Positions 1 to 12,945 are shown, numbered from the stretch's first letter. The stretch: DNA of 64,000 nt from Cardinalis cardinalis (GCA_014549065.1 JACDOX010000570.1:70940-134939), one strand, 5' to 3'. The notes: generated by a model not told the origin, from the letters alone. Numbers and translations: made by a program.

Positions 1-340
1 CGCAGCCGCCGAGCCCCCGGAGCGGGCGGGGCCCCCGGCCGCAGCAACAGGTTCCGTCCGTCCGCAGGGATGGAGGGCGGCGAGCGGCCGGCAGCCCCCG
101 CCGGAGCCGGGCCGCCCGCAGCGGGAGGGGCTCGGCCGCTCCCCGGCTCCGCTCGGCTCGTTCGTGCCCTGGCCCGGCCCCGGCGCGGAGGAGGCTGACG
201 GCGCTCCGGGCTCATCCCGCCGCTCGCTGCTGCTGCGGCTCCGATCCCCGCCGGCTCCGGGGGCTCACGGCGCACCATGGAGGCTCGCGGGTCCCATCGC
301 TGCCGCCTTGCCTAACCTGAAGGTCCTTTATAGCTTTCAT
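1..340 (+). promoter_or_regulatory. KCNG1: CpG-rich block, likely KCNG1 promoter/5' UTR
   Basis: Very GC-rich sequence with dense CpG and GC-box-like GGGCGGGG runs; composition drops sharply to AT-rich after about 310. It lies about 4.5 kb upstream of the KCNG1 coding exon on the same strand, and that exon begins with a splice acceptor before its ATG, so a noncoding first exon is needed upstream. I infer this block supplies promoter and exon 1. I cannot fix the transcription start or the donor: no strong GTRAGT donor is obvious inside it, and the island may begin before the window. Confidence 0.55.
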
Positions 341-3300
341 TTCGAAGTAATTAAGGGGTGTCTTTTATGTTGGTGTATTTACTGACTTCTGCTCGTCGGT
401 GACTGACAGACACATCAAGTGAACTGTTCTTGATAGGCAATGTCTTTCCGGTAGATTTTTTTTTTCATTGGAAAAGACTTGGGGAGGGGTCGAGGACAGG
501 ACGAGCATGAAAGAACTCTTCCATGATTACGTGTCTTAATTTCGATAGCAAAATATTTATCTATGCAAGTAAATGTCAAATCCTTTACTTTTTAAAATTA
601 TGTTTTAGAGGTTGCTATGAATGTGACTTGCTAAAATTTGTTGACATAAATATGTTTCACAGCAGGAGAGTAACTGCAGTTATTAAACCTGATGTATTTC
701 AGAACATTCTCCTGGGGATATAAGTTATCTGCAAAGTTGTTTCACTTTTGATTATTATCAGTAGTATAAGGCTCAGCTTTATTAAACCAAACAGTGAGTA
801 GCATATTTGACATAATTCTCTTTGTAGGTTGTCATAAGATGCCACAACTGTCCAGCTCAGGGACAGCCAGACAGAGAATATTTTTTTCAGCTTATCTGTT
901 TTTCAGGAGAGTTTTATTTCATGTTATACATTGACCTTTCTAAGTTTTACTTTGATTTGGCTGGAAGTGCAGTTTTGCAAGCAGAGTTGAAGTTTGAGGT
1001 CTGTTCTTAGGCTGCAAAGAGCTGCAGGAGTGTGGCAGGAGGTGCCTGGCAGTGAGGCACAGCACAGAAATCCTGTGCCAGGGGAGAGCTGAGCGCGGCA
1101 CTGCTTGGANATGCTGCCTGCTTAACTAAGGAAAGACTAAGGGAGATGGGATCATTACATTGTTCCGTATGGAATTCTTTCCACAAATTCACTGNATTCA
1201 TATTCAACCTGCACTGAAATCTGAAACTTTTTTTTTTAATGTCTTTTAAAACTTAATTTACAAATGGTAAAAAGCAACAGAGATGAGTTGCAGGCGCTGG
1301 AATTGATAGAGGAGACATGGGGGGAGTTCTGCGTCTTGTTTGCAGGCTTGTTATCATCCAGGCACAACTTTGGATTGTCTGTGCCGTGGAGCAGGAGCAG
1401 GACTCCTTGCAGGAGCTCTGATTACATCAGAGATGCACTGCAGAATTCAAAATACTGCAGCGGACACTGGGGGGGGAACAACACTTGCACTGGAATTTTG
1501 TCATGTTTCCTTCTCTCAGAAGGGCATCTTTAATAATTCTTTTCCCATTGCCTCGGAGCCTGGCATCCTTCCTGAATTTTGGCTGCAAGTAAGGGCAGCA
1601 CGGATTTCTAATTTGATTTCTTCACCAGACATAATGGATATCATCTTGTGCAGGACAGATTTTTGAAAATGTGTCCTCTCTTACTTGCCTTGCACAATCC
1701 ACCCCTCGGAGTCACCCAGAGCCCCTGCCCTAGGGCAGTTATTCCGTGTTCCTGCAGGTTCTGAAAGCCAGAGCAGTTCCCGGGGCGGTGAGGCAGGAAG
1801 GGACAGTTCTTGCCCCAGTAAGTTCACAGAACATGAGAGCAGCGATGCTCAGAGAGAAGGGGCTTGCCCCAGAGGAGGGCACACTGCCAGCAGGGCAGCA
1901 GGAGCCTGAGCTGGGCTTCAGTGGGTCCCAGGCATTCCAGGGGCAGAATGCTGCTCGGAGCTCCGGCCAGGAGGGCTTTTACCACTGGGCCTGACTTAGC
2001 CAGAGCAGAGCCGAGCAGAGGGTTTCACTGTCACAGAGAGCCCTANAGTTCCCCTTGTTTAGCTGCTGGGGAGGCTGGGGCTCTAGGCTGATGTGTTTGT
2101 GTGACCTTCCATTGCTGTGTGCTCCNGAGGGCATTTCTTGCCAGCTGTCCCCAGTGTCGTCAGGCTGCAATGGAGGAATAAAGCAGCTTGCTGGGGCTTT
2201 AAGCTCAACAGCAAGGAGTCCCTCCATTAATTAGATCTCTCTCCTCCNAAAGCAATGCTGACCATCACTCTGTCAAGGCACCCTCAGAAGGAAAAGAAGA
2301 AACACACAGAGAAATGCTTTGGTTTATTTTTTCTCCTTTCTCCCTTCCTTCAAGTCAGGCCACGTTTATTATTGTCCTTTATCTCCTCCTACTCTTCCCC
2401 TGTAGATATGATGCTGCGTGTATCTGAGGCAGAGAACATGAAAATAACCCATGTGGAGCAGCAGATCCTACGTGGGATTTGTGGGCTTGCCAGCTCTGCT
2501 TATGGCAAACCAAGGAGCAGCCCTTTCTGAGTGCAGCCACTCTGTGTGGCACACAGGGGATTCATTTGTCCAATTTGTTGTCTCACGCAGGTTGAGGAGC
2601 TGGCAGTGAAGAAAGAAATCCCTTTCTCTTTGCTCTGCTCTTTCACAGTTGCTGCCTCAGGGTTACAGCGTGTGTCTGACACGCGCAGAACATTTACATT
2701 TCCCTCTCTCCATTTCTTCCCATTGTGTCAACTGTGGATATGCTGGGAGATCAAACCAGTGACAGGGATGAGCTGCCTCCTCATTTTTCCTGGCTGAGAT
2801 TCAGAAGATAAGTTGTTGCTAACCAACATCATCTGGTATTACAGAAGGGAAAGTGGTTAACAGCTCCCACTTATCCATATCTTATATCAGTCATAATCTT
2901 CATTCTGTTTGGACCAGCCTTGCATTAGACAGGGCTGAGGCAGAAGGGAAAAGGCATTTTTAAATAAAACAGCAGTTGGTCTGGGAGATGAAGCCCTACA
3001 CAAACATCCATCAGGCAGCCCTGGTTTCATATCAAACCATGGCTTGCACTCCAGTGGCATCTCTTCTGCTGGTCCATGGCAGGGGTGGGACAAGATGAGC
3101 TTTACAGTCCCTTCCAACCCAAACCATTCTGTGATTCTGGATGAGTGAGGAGTCAGGAAATAGCTCTCCACCCAAAGCTGACCTGGGGCCAGCTTTGTGA
3201 GTGTGCACAGAGCTGCTCTGCTCAGCCCAAACCCCTGGGAAGCTCAGGAGCAGGAGTGGGAGAGTTTTTAATTGAAGCATTGTAAGTGCCCTTGCAGCAA

Positions 3301-4754
3301 GGAGAGCTCTTAAACTGATGTGCAGCTGTGCTTTGAGTCCCTTGCTGTTGTGTAATCATGGGTTTTTCTTCTTTAATAGGTATGTGCCACTCCTGGTGTG
3401 GTTTATAAACCCAGCTTCTGAAAAGGAGGTTCTGTGGCTCAGCAAGTGGCCCTAGCAGGGGTTGTGTCCCTGGGGTGCCCATCCAAGGTAGGTAAGTGCA
3501 GCCAGGACAAGAACAAAACTCTGCTGAAGCCAATCAACTGGAATATTTATTCCTTTCCTGTGAACCCGGGGCTAGAAAGCCAAAATACTGGTGCATATTT
3601 AATATCTCCATATTGTACAATCTCCTTAATAAATAAATACTCTTATCCAGTGAAATTCAGGGACTCCATGCACTCAGCTGAGGCTGAGTGTGCAGATAAA
3701 AGGCCTTGGGGCAGTGCTGCTCAGCCTCCTGGGCAGGAGCAGATTCCAGGCTGACTCCTGAAGGGCAGTGACTTAGGGAGGCCAGAAGTTTGAACATTTC
3801 CAGCTCCTGTGTTTGATACCCAGTTGAACTCTGGTCTCTCCACTCCCTGGACTTTACGCCAGTGTTGCATGAGCTGAATTTGAACAGGATTTTCCAAGCT
3901 GTCATTAGAAATGTTTGGGTTCTTACAGTCAGAGGTAAAGGCAGCTTGGCACAGTGTACTGCAAGGACAAAGCCTTGTTACTGCATGTAGGGTGTCAGTG
4001 ATAACTGAAACAACATTCCAAGCTCTGTATGGAAATCCTGTGTTTCTGTGTGATCTTTTGCAAATGAGGCCTTAAAAAAGGAGTTTCCATGTCATTAATT
4101 GTGTATAAACTTTATACAAATGTTTATGTGATCACCAATACAAGCAAGCTTTTTTCCCCCCACGTTGTTTCCAGATGGCCTTTTAGAAATTAATTTTGTA
4201 CTAACTGGTTTTTAGAAGTGTGTATTTACTGAATTACAACATAATTGACTTCTCATTCTTTCTATATATTTCATGGGTGCTAAAATACTCAAAAGTTTTA
4301 TGAGTAATACTTAAAAAGATTATACAATTTAATTTTCTACAAAACACACTTGAATTCTGTGTGCTCACAGATTAGTGTCACTAATGTGATACTGTTATCA
4401 TTTTTATANCTCCACTCTGAACCAGAAACATCCTGTCACATGAAGGAATTACTCCTGGTTTCCATTATACCTACTGGGAACTGAGGCCTCTGTANGTGAG
4501 ACAGGAGAAGCCTCCCGTGTGACAAACGTGCCAGGCAGAGCTCCTGAACTGGGCATGGCTCCTGGCATGGGTCAGTGCTGCCCAGCTGGACAGACCCAGC
4601 CTGCCCAGAAAGGCCTNACCACACTCAGCCACTGCTGTTTCCTTTCCAATGGCTCTCATCATCCATAAATGCTTTTGGGCTCCAAGCACTACACTTGCTC
4701 AAAACCTGAAAGCAGCCTGCCATTTCCTCACCCCGTATCTGTTTTCTGTTCCAG
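341..4754 (+). other. Probable KCNG1 5' intron; no coding gene seen
   Basis: AT-rich to mixed sequence between the CpG block and the acceptor at 4754. It contains a CR1 3' fragment and one weak candidate noncoding exon (about 3380-3491). No open frame in it resembles a known protein. Calling it intron is inference from the presumed upstream first exon. Confidence 0.45.
3020..3142 (+). mobile_element. CR1 LINE 3' fragment (+)
   Basis: Contains the typical avian CR1 3' terminus: a 'ccatggcagggg' block, then 'gtcccttccaacccaaacc' and 'attctgtgattct'. Only the 3' end is present, as usual for 5'-truncated CR1 copies. The left edge is approximate. Confidence 0.75.
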
Positions 4755-5559
4755 AAGACACTTGCAGGAGCAGCAAAGGGATGCAAAGTTGTCTTCCAAG
4801 ATGACTCTTATGCCTGGAGAGAATTCCGACTATGACTATAGTGCCCTGAGCTGTACTTCAGATGCTTCCTTCAACCACACGTTCTTTCCAGAATCTGAAA
4901 CCCTCAAGGGAGTGTTTTACCAAAGAGCCAGGCTAATCCACCCTCAGGAGGATCTCCTCAAAGGCTTCCACCCCGACGACCGCAAGCGCCACATCATTAT
5001 CAACGTGGGGGGCATCAAGTACCTGCTCCCCTGGACCACGCTCGACGAGTTCCCCCTGACACGCCTGGGACAGCTCAAGTTCTGCACTAATTTTGACGAC
5101 ATTCTGAACATCTGTGACGATTATGATGTGACGTGCAACGAGTTCTTCTTCGACCGCAACCCNGGGGCGTTCCGGACGATCCTGACCTTCCTGCGGGTCG
5201 GGAAACTCCGGCTCCTGCGCGAGATGTGCGCGCTGTCCTTCCAGGAGGAGCTGCTCTACTGGGGCATTGAGGAAGACAACTTGGACTGGTGTTGTAAAAG
5301 GAGATACCTGCAAAAAATGGAGGAGCTCACAGAGATTAGTGAACGGGAGGATGACCTCCTAGAAAATGAAACAACAGGTGAAACAGTAGAGGAGACAAAA
5401 ATTGGTTTGTGCATGAAAAAGTTGCAAGACATGGTGGAAAGGCCCCAGTCTGGCCTTCCTGGAAAGGTGTTTGCGTGTTTGTCTGTTTTGTTTGTAACTA
5501 TTACAGCAGTGAACTTATCCATCAGCACCATGCCTGACCTGAGGGAGGAGGAGGAAAAG
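4755..5559 (+). other. KCNG1: KCNG1 exon with start codon: T1 domain and S1
   Basis: The acceptor 'ttctgttccag' ends at 4754. Then come 46 bases of 5' UTR, ATG at 4801, and 253 codons ending at the donor GTAAGT (5560-5565). The exon encodes the cytoplasmic T1 domain (key stretch CDDYDVTCNEFFFDRNPGAF at 105-124) and the first membrane segment. The N at 5163 is the third base of a Pro codon and is silent whatever base it is. The boundary matches the human KCNG1 junction, where 'REEEE' precedes the exon join. Confidence 0.93.
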
Positions 5560-6802
5560 GTAAGTTACCTTTCAGGATGCCAAGTGGTATGTGCTGGGAA
5601 CAGCAGAGCAAGTACAAGGTCTGAGGTTATTGACNTCAATGGGGATTTTGCAGCTGTCTTTAGGAGGGGGAAAATATTTGAAATGTTACATGACTCTTCA
5701 GTTGTAAGAGAATTAATAATATCCAGTTTTATGTCCAAAGAAAACTCTGTTAGTGTGCACTCTTCTGTATATTACCTTGTTAGACTTTGTATTTGCTACT
5801 TAGAAAGCCTGAAATTCCCGAGCAGTATCTTCTGTGGAATAAGCAGAGCCTTTCTAAGTTTTGCATTTAGCATGTTCCAAACTGCCNACGTGTTTCCCCA
5901 TAGCAACAGCTTCAATTCCTTTAATATTTTGGGTTTAAAAAAACCAACACAGAAGCCTCTTCTCCTGTCACCGCACCGACTAAAACAGTTATTACCCAGA
6001 GCCGATTACAAACTCCTCCTCTTTCCCGCAGGGTGAGTGTTCCCAGATGTGCTACAATATTTTCATTGTGGAGTCCGTGTGTGTGGCATGGTTCTCCCTG
6101 GAGTTCCTGCTCCGATTCATCCAGGCCCGGAGCAAGTTNGCGTTCCTGCGGAGGCCGCTGACGCTGATAGACATAATCGCCATCCTGCCCTACTACATCA
6201 CCCTGCTGGTGGACACGGGCTCCGAGGGCTCCAGGAAGCCCAGCTCGGGCAACATCTACCTGGACAAGGTGGGGCTGGTGCTGCGGATCCTGCGGGCGCT
6301 GCGCATCCTGTACGTGATGCGGCTGGCGCGGCACTCGCTGGGGCTGCAGACGCTGGGGCTGACGGCGCGGCGCTGCACGCGCGAGTTCGGGCTGCTGCTG
6401 CTCTTCCTGTGCGTGGCCATCGCGCTCTTCGCGCCCCTGCTCTACGTCATCGAGAACGAGATGGCCGACTCGCAGGAGTTCACCAGCATCCCCGCCTGCT
6501 ACTGGTGGGCCGTCATCACCATGACCACCGTGGGCTACGGGGACATGGTGCCCAGGAGCATCCCCGGGCAGGTGGTGGCCCTGAGCAGCATCCTCAGCGG
6601 CATCCTCCTCATGGCCTTCCCGGTCACCTCCATCTTCCACACCTTCTCGCGCTCCTACCTGGAGCTGAAGCAGGAGCAGGAGAGGATCATGTACAGGAGA
6701 GCGCAGTTCTTACTGAAGGCCAAGTCTCAGATGAGCAATGAGTCACAAGGCAGCGAGGTTTTGTTCACCACTCTCTCCTCCGAGACTAGGGACAATGAGT
6801 GA
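4801..6802 (+). CDS. KCNG1: Potassium channel modifier subunit Kv6.1 (KCNG1), two coding exons
   Basis: Joins 4801-5559 and 6032-6802 into 509 residues (human about 513). Kv6.1 is an electrically silent subunit that does not form channels alone but assembles with Kv2 subunits in the plasma membrane and changes their gating (family knowledge). Visible parts: T1 tetramerisation domain about 64-165; S1 221-243; S2 263-283; S3 291-313; S4 329-353 with spaced Arg; S5 371-394; pore with selectivity filter TVGYGD at 419-424; S6 433-456. S6 has PVT instead of the PVP of conducting Kv channels, a hallmark of silent subunits. The start is the ATG 46 bases after a splice acceptor; its MTLMPGENSDYDYSALSC opening matches the human protein. 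The donor is AAG|GTAAGT and the acceptor is CCGCAG. Two single Ns (5163, 6139) keep frame. Confidence 0.97.
5560..6031 (+). other. KCNG1 intron between the two coding exons (stop-free in frame)
   Basis: 472 bases between GTAAGT and 'tttcccgcag'. The upstream reading frame stays open through the whole intron and meets its first stop at 6034-6036, just inside the next exon. The length is not a multiple of three, so retention would not rejoin the channel frame. No conserved domain is visible in the intron-encoded residues. Confidence 0.85.
6032..6802 (+). other. KCNG1: KCNG1 terminal coding exon: S2-S6, pore, C-terminus
   Basis: Begins GGT GAG TGT (residues GEC) directly after the acceptor and runs 256 codons to TGA at 6800-6802. 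It carries S2 to S6, the voltage sensor (LRILRALRILYVMRLARHSL) and the TVGYGD filter. It is markedly GC-rich, which creates long spurious frames on the other strand and in other frames. The N at 6139 falls in a TTN codon that is Phe in the human protein. Confidence 0.95.
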
Positions 6803-9300
6803 AATTTACGTTCCTGTTTCTCTTGCTGTCGTTGTATCAGATTCCATCTTTTGATTCGCTCTGGAAGCACCTTGCAAAGGTAATCCTCATATTAAAACGA
6901 AGAGAAGGGGCTCTAGCTGGGACCTTATGTGGTTTAAGAAGTCTGTTATTATGCTGTTCCTTCCCCCCTATATAATGTATAGGGCAGAACTTTCACTGAC
7001 ATCATGCAGTGGGATTTAAGGAATTAAAACTTCTCTGGCAACAACAAAAAAGAGAGCAACATATAATTATGCACTTGACAGGCTGTTTTGCCATTTGTAA
7101 TACACATTTTTCNAACCGAATCACAATGTACATAATCATTAAACAGGCTACCATTTTTCTCNTTCCTCTTGTATATAAATGATGTAAATACATCAGAATT
7201 AATGGCTGAATTGTCTCCCAGTAACACGCCTTAGAGGGTAATGGAAATAACCACAGACGTTTGTCCCATTGTGCTTTTAAAAACGTCACGTAAGATTCGT
7301 CACTCAGCACAGAACCAGCTCTTTCTCTGCAAGTCAGCCCTAACCACAGCAGAACACAAGAATCGAGCTGTTTATAGCCTAACCTTGCTAAAGATGTAAA
7401 TACTCAGAGCTCACCAGCTTCGAAATTTAATTGATGTTACAGCATTGATCCGATGCCATCAAATGCAACATTCCAAGGAACAAAGCCTTGGAGTTTTGTA
7501 GCACTTAATGTTATTATAAGAGGTGACTAGCTGCAAACCCAGTGAAATATGCATGAGGAGATGCCAGCCTTCCCCACCATCTGTTCCCAGCTTCACTCTC
7601 CCTCAGCTCTGCCNGGGAACTGGGAGAGGGCAGCCTCCAGGGACCCCGGCACTGCTGGGCAAACTGGGGCCACCCTTCCCACGAGCTGTCACTCTGTGGC
7701 AGGAGCAGGAGCTCTGTGCCCGTGGGAAGCTGCCAGTGAGGGAAGGAGAAAATCTGATTGGAGTGGTGGAGGGGNTCACAGAGAGCTCTGTGCTTCACTG
7801 TCCTCCATCAGGAGGGGCTCAGCACAGGATTCACTTCAGCTCTGCCATCAGCACACACCTGCTGGTCATGGGGAAGGTTTTAAACANGACAGGAAAGGCA
7901 GTGAACAGCCTAAAGCACAAGCAGGTATTGTTCATCGTGGTCCAGGCTCTGTCCCTGAGCACAGGGACACTCGGGTTTGGCACAGGTTTCTGTGCATGTT
8001 CATGACAGACCCCCTTGATTTTAGAGGCACTGACCCTGACTTGCAGAACAGCTCAGAAGAAGAACTCCAGAACTTCAAAAATAATTAAATCCACTTGTTT
8101 GATTTCACNTGTGCTTAGAGGTAAAGAAAAGCTGATTTAAAGTTTCACCTATTTTCCATTCTTTCAGTAAAATGACTTACTAGCAGTTAAGAGCTTGGGG
8201 AATTTAGAAGTCCCCATCACACTGACCAGTGCTTCTTTGTCTTAATTTTCAGAAATACTATTTCTTATTGGCATTTCTGGAGCAGGTTGAAAGAAATGTC
8301 AGAATGCATAATGGCTTATGGTTTAAATGAAGGCCAAGGACACAACATTGTCCTTCCAAAAAAAGTAAAATTAGTTTCTCAGTCTCTGCTGTTTGGCCAA
8401 ACCTACAGCACGCTGATTTTCTGTTCAAACGTCTTTAAAATACAATTTGAAGCTGTTCTGATATGCCTGTTCCTGAAGGAAAATTCCAAAACTTTTTAAA
8501 ATGCACTTTACAAATAATTAGGGCTCTAGCATTCTCCAGCCTGTGGTAGGGAAATGTGCTTATGGAATATTACTGCAGAGTGCTAAAATATCCAGCCTAA
8601 ACTCTTGGCAATTAACTCTGTGCCAAAGCTGCAAATGAACCAGCTTTTCACTCTTGTTCTTCATCTTTAATTAGAGTTGGACAAAAAACAGGAACATCGT
8701 GACAAAAAATTCTTCTCCCCATTTTTTTAAAATTTCAGAACTGTTTGATCATCTGGAGCATTGGCTCCAGCACAAGTGCTATGCATCTTCTACCTTTGTG
8801 TCAGCGTTCGTTATAAAAAGAACTGGTAATTAGATTAGTCCTGTGAGCAACAGTTGCTTATCTAAGAATGTGTTTGACAGGCTGAGCCATAAATAAGGAG
8901 CTGTACGTGAATATAGGGAGAAATCAAGACTTACCAAATAAAACCTAAGCTCATTTCCATGTTCTGCTAGCTAATAAATGCTGTAGGGCCATCCATTTTC
9001 TCACTGTCTTTACATTAGTGCTCATTTATTTCATGTATCACTTAATTTTTTTATCCCTTGATTCTAAAGCCCTTGTCCAATAAAAATAAAATAGAAACAT
9101 CACCCTGGAGTTGGGTGTGGGTTGAGCAGAGCTGTGAAAGCACCCTGCCGGCTGCAGGCTGGGCCAGGGCAGGGGCAGGATGTGCCAGCCTGTGTGGAGC
9201 TGGGCTGGGCAGCAGGGGCCTGTGACCAGCCCAGGGCTGTGACCCCCCCGGTGTGTTTTACAGGGGGANCTCCTGCCGTGGTCCTTGTGCTCAATAAACC
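6803..9300 (+). other. KCNG1: KCNG1 3' UTR and downstream flank
   Basis: No coding frame resembles a known protein. AATAAA hexamers on the sense strand occur at 8937-8942 and 8973-8978, with further ones near 9079 and 9291. I take one of the first two as the most likely KCNG1 poly(A) signal, giving a 3' UTR of about 2.2 kb, but nothing in the sequence decides which is used. Confidence 0.4.
8937..8978 (+). terminator. KCNG1: Candidate KCNG1 poly(A) signals
   Basis: Two canonical AATAAA hexamers, at 8937-8942 and 8973-8978, both on the sense strand and about 2.1-2.2 kb past the stop codon. T-rich sequence follows within 40-60 bases. The assignment is by position only. Confidence 0.35.
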
Positions 9301-12300
9301 CGGCTGAGAGGCCGCAGAGCACAGCCTCAGTGCTGCGCNCCAGCGCTCCTGGGGCTCTCGGAGATGAAGCCTCTGTGCACTCTGCTGTCTGGGTTGTTAG
9401 TCAAACCCATGGCAATGACGGCTCGGCTCAGAGCTGGCTGTTTCCTGGGACACAGCTGAGGGCTGGCACTGCTGTTTGGCTTTTCCCAGCTCGTGCAGCC
9501 ACCAGGACAGCTCCAGTCCAGGCACTGGTGCTTTGGTGAAGCTCTGCAGAAGGGCAGAGCCTGTCTGCAGCAGCAGCAGCAGGGGCTGGCGCTGCTCTGA
9601 TTCCTGCTCTGGGGGCTCTGGGCAGCTGGAATCCCCCAGCAGGAGCTGCCCTCCTTGGATTAAGGAAGTGATGGGCTGTCCCTGCCGTCCCCGTGCTCCC
9701 TCAGGGACAGAGGGGTGGAGGGTGGCACAGGGAGTGGGGCTGGGCACAGCTCGGCTCTAGCAGGGCCGGAAAGCAGCAGCAAAGGAAATTATCCCCCTGC
9801 AGGAAAATNCAGGTATGATGTTGTGTAGGGACANCTCTTCCTTGNGTGTTGTTCCAAGAATCACAGTCACAGCTCTTTGAGACAGAACTTTAAAATATTT
9901 TAACAAAGAATCTGTCAGATGCAGAAGAGAACAAAAAGGATCCATAAAAACCGAGAAAGAAAAGTCCCTGCTGAAAGCAGAATTTCCAGGTAAGGTGGTA
10001 CATTAAATTCCTTTCCCCGAAATCCTTCCTTTTCCAGCCTCCTCCTGCCTCAAAACCAACACAAGCCCCTTGGTGGGTGCAGCACAGGAATGCAGGCAGA
10101 GCCACGTGGCTGCTCCAAGCACAGCAGAGAAGGTGCTGAAAGGAAGGTGCTGAAGGAGCTGAAACCATTCTCATTGTGCTCACATTCACTACAGGTCAAG
10201 GTCCTCCACAGTTCCCTGGAGGGAACAGTTAGAGCTGTCTCCATGTGACCCTTCACAATGTTCCCGGCGTCATTCAGTGCCCCAGAGCNCCACGGTCAGA
10301 GGCCTCAGCAATGTCTAATTAAACAAAAACCTCCCGCAGGGCTGAGTCACGGTTCCCACATGGTCAGAGGCANGCCTGGAAGGAAACCTGGTGTGCTCCA
10401 CACATCCCTGACTTGTGTGGGAAGGGTTTCACTGGGGGTTCAGCCTGGTGCAAAAGCAACGTTGATTGCTGCAAAATGTCACAGCCCTCTCTGGGCTTTG
10501 CAACAGGCCAAACACTGCAGAAGGTAATTCTAACTGAATTGACTAATTCTAAGTGAATTGAATTCTAGAGTGAGTTGACTGTTTAATAATTAGAATTTAA
10601 ATTAGAATAATTAGAAATGAAACAATAAAAGAAGTGTCAAATGTGGTTTTGAAGACCATGACATCAATCCCTGCTGACACCAGTCGGTGCCATCACCCCT
10701 GCCCTGAGCAGCTGCCTCTGGCTGGGGTGTCACAGATGTCACCATTTTCACAGTCACTACTCCCCATTTACTACCAGGAGTTGGTACAATACTGCATGGC
10801 CCATTTTTTCTGTGTTAATAGCTCTGTTGGCTACCTCATGCAAGATTGGACAGTGGATTTAATGTCTATTTATCCAAAAGATGACAGTGGTAGCAAAATA
10901 CAGGGAGGAAAAGATCCCAAGTCCCACGAGCTGGTGGATCTGGAGTATCCNAGACACAGAGAGCGCAGCCTACAGAATCCCAGAGGATCTGAAGGCATGG
11001 AACTAGAGCCATTCCTCTGACAGCAGATGAATGTCACCCCTGTCAACACAAATGCACCTCAAAAGTTCTCTGGCTACAGCAGAAATTGCAAACCACTGGA
11101 TTTACCCACTCACATCCTCTGTGGCATCTCAACCATCCCATTCCAGCATCCCTCACCATCTCAGCCTTCCTGACAATAATGGGCAGAGCCAAAGCAAGGN
11201 GAAGGCCAGGTTAGATGGAAAATGTGTTCCCTGAATGGAAGCAGCCTGTGTGAGTCCTCAGGACGGGACGCCTCTGTCAGTCACTCTGCAGAACNATACT
11301 CCACTCATAAAGATACTTGTCTACACCACCAATAAAGTCAAGGAGAATTTTGTGTGCTGCCACCCTGAAAGTGTTCAGAGTTTGGCCTATTAATTTTTAA
11401 CAATAAAACTAGTCCTCCCTCTCTTTTTGCTCGTTGTTTTTCTTTGCCATTTCCCAGTGTCTCACATCTCTGAAATGCTCCCTAGAAATCCCTAACGAGA
11501 TGAGGAATGTTATTAGCCATGAGCCTGCCAGGAGCATGGTGAGGGAATGCAGGATCAGGATATCAGGGGATCCTCTGCCCTCTTCAGCAGGGCTCTTACT
11601 TTTTCTTTGCCTGCAGGAACTAATCCAGAAGCAAATGTCACTTGAACAGCAATTAAGTTCTGCCATAACTGGAACCACAGCAGGCCAATTAGGGTAATTA
11701 GAGCATATTTGCTACACTTTATAAATATTCATTCATTGTCCCTGTAGCCCTTGTGACAGGAGCTGGAGCCTTGTGCAGCACCAGAGGCAGGCAGGGCACA
11801 GAAACCTGTGTAACTCTGTCAGGCTGAGGTCTCTGCTCCTCCTTTGTCAGGTCCCCTCATTAATGACAGCAGCTTTGTAGCCGTCCTTAATTACAGTCAT
11901 AATTTAACTCCTACATTCAGTGTGGGCCCAGAAAAGCTGGGCTGTAAACCACAATAATTAGCCTGCTTCTAGGCTAAATGTAAAGTTTTCCTCACACGAG
12001 GTCACCAATAACCTGGAATATAAGAAATTCCCAGCCACCATCTGCAGATTGGGATTCTTTAAAAAACTTTACAGCTCGTTTGAGAGATCTCAGTCATGCA
12101 AGTGAAGTGGTCAGCAAGATAATAATGTTTATCTTTTTGTTAAAGATAACAATATCATTTTAATGGTGCCCACCTCAGGAACAAAGGAGGCACCAGCACA
12201 AATTTCTATAGTGAATTCTATAGAGAAATGAAGTTCTGACACAGAATTGCTGAATGATAAATTGAAGTGCTGCTCTCACTCTCATTAGTGATGCTCCNCG

Positions 12301-12735
12301 TGTCACAAAGCAGCTGAGAGGAATCATCCCTGACTCTCACAGTGCTGGCAGCTCCCAGGTCAGCCAAGGAAAAGATGACTCAGTTTCTTCACTCATAAAG
12401 AAAGGCACATTTTGGGNAATCGATAAATATTATCCTCACGCAAACCAAACCCAACAGTACAATCACAGGTGACTTCAATTTTGGAGAGGAATATTTCTGG
12501 GGACAACATCTGTTAGCAAAGTTAAGGCTGCAAAGCATCTCATGGCACAGTGGGGGGANGCTTCCAGGAGCCCTGGCATTGGTTTGAGGAAACTTTCCCT
12601 TGAGAGGGAGCTGGGAAAGCCACAGGTGCATCTGTCCCTGCTGCCCCTCGCTCTCCAGGGACAGCACAGCTCCAGCACAGCTGCAGTGCTGCAGGCACTG
12701 CACAGCACCGTGGGGATTCCAGAGCAATTCCCCAG
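9301..12735. other. Intergenic, nothing recognised
   Basis: Mixed composition with an AT-rich stretch near 10520-10640 made of variants of 'aattctaa/gtgaattga'. Short open frames show no recognisable protein. No tRNA, rRNA or clear repeat family was identified by eye. Confidence 0.5.
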
Positions 12736-12945
12736 GGAAAGGTGTCCAGGCCTTGGGGAGGGTTGNAGTGCCCATCCCTGGAGGTGTCCAAGGAACTCCT
12801 GGAGGTGGCACTGAGTGCTCTGGGCTGGGGACAGGGTGGGGATGGGGCACAGAGTGGACTGGATGTTCCTTGGAGGTCTTTTCCAACCTCAGTGACTCTG
12901 GGATCCTGGGATTTTGGGATTCTGGGATGTTGGGATTCTGGGATG
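12736..12945 (+). mobile_element. CR1 LINE 3' fragment (+) with expanded terminal repeat
   Basis: Matches the CR1 3' UTR pattern: 'cccatccctggaggtgtcc', then 'ggatgttccttggaggtc' and 'ttttccaacctcagtgac'. The CR1 terminal octamer repeat is extended here as variants of 'gggattct' / 'gggatgtt' over about 12898-12942. The left edge is approximate. Confidence 0.8.

Noticed and set aside
5921..6741. 234-codon plus-strand and 239-codon minus-strand frames over the KCNG1 second exon
   Set aside because: Shadows of the GC-rich channel exon, whose true frame encodes S2-S6 with strong conservation.
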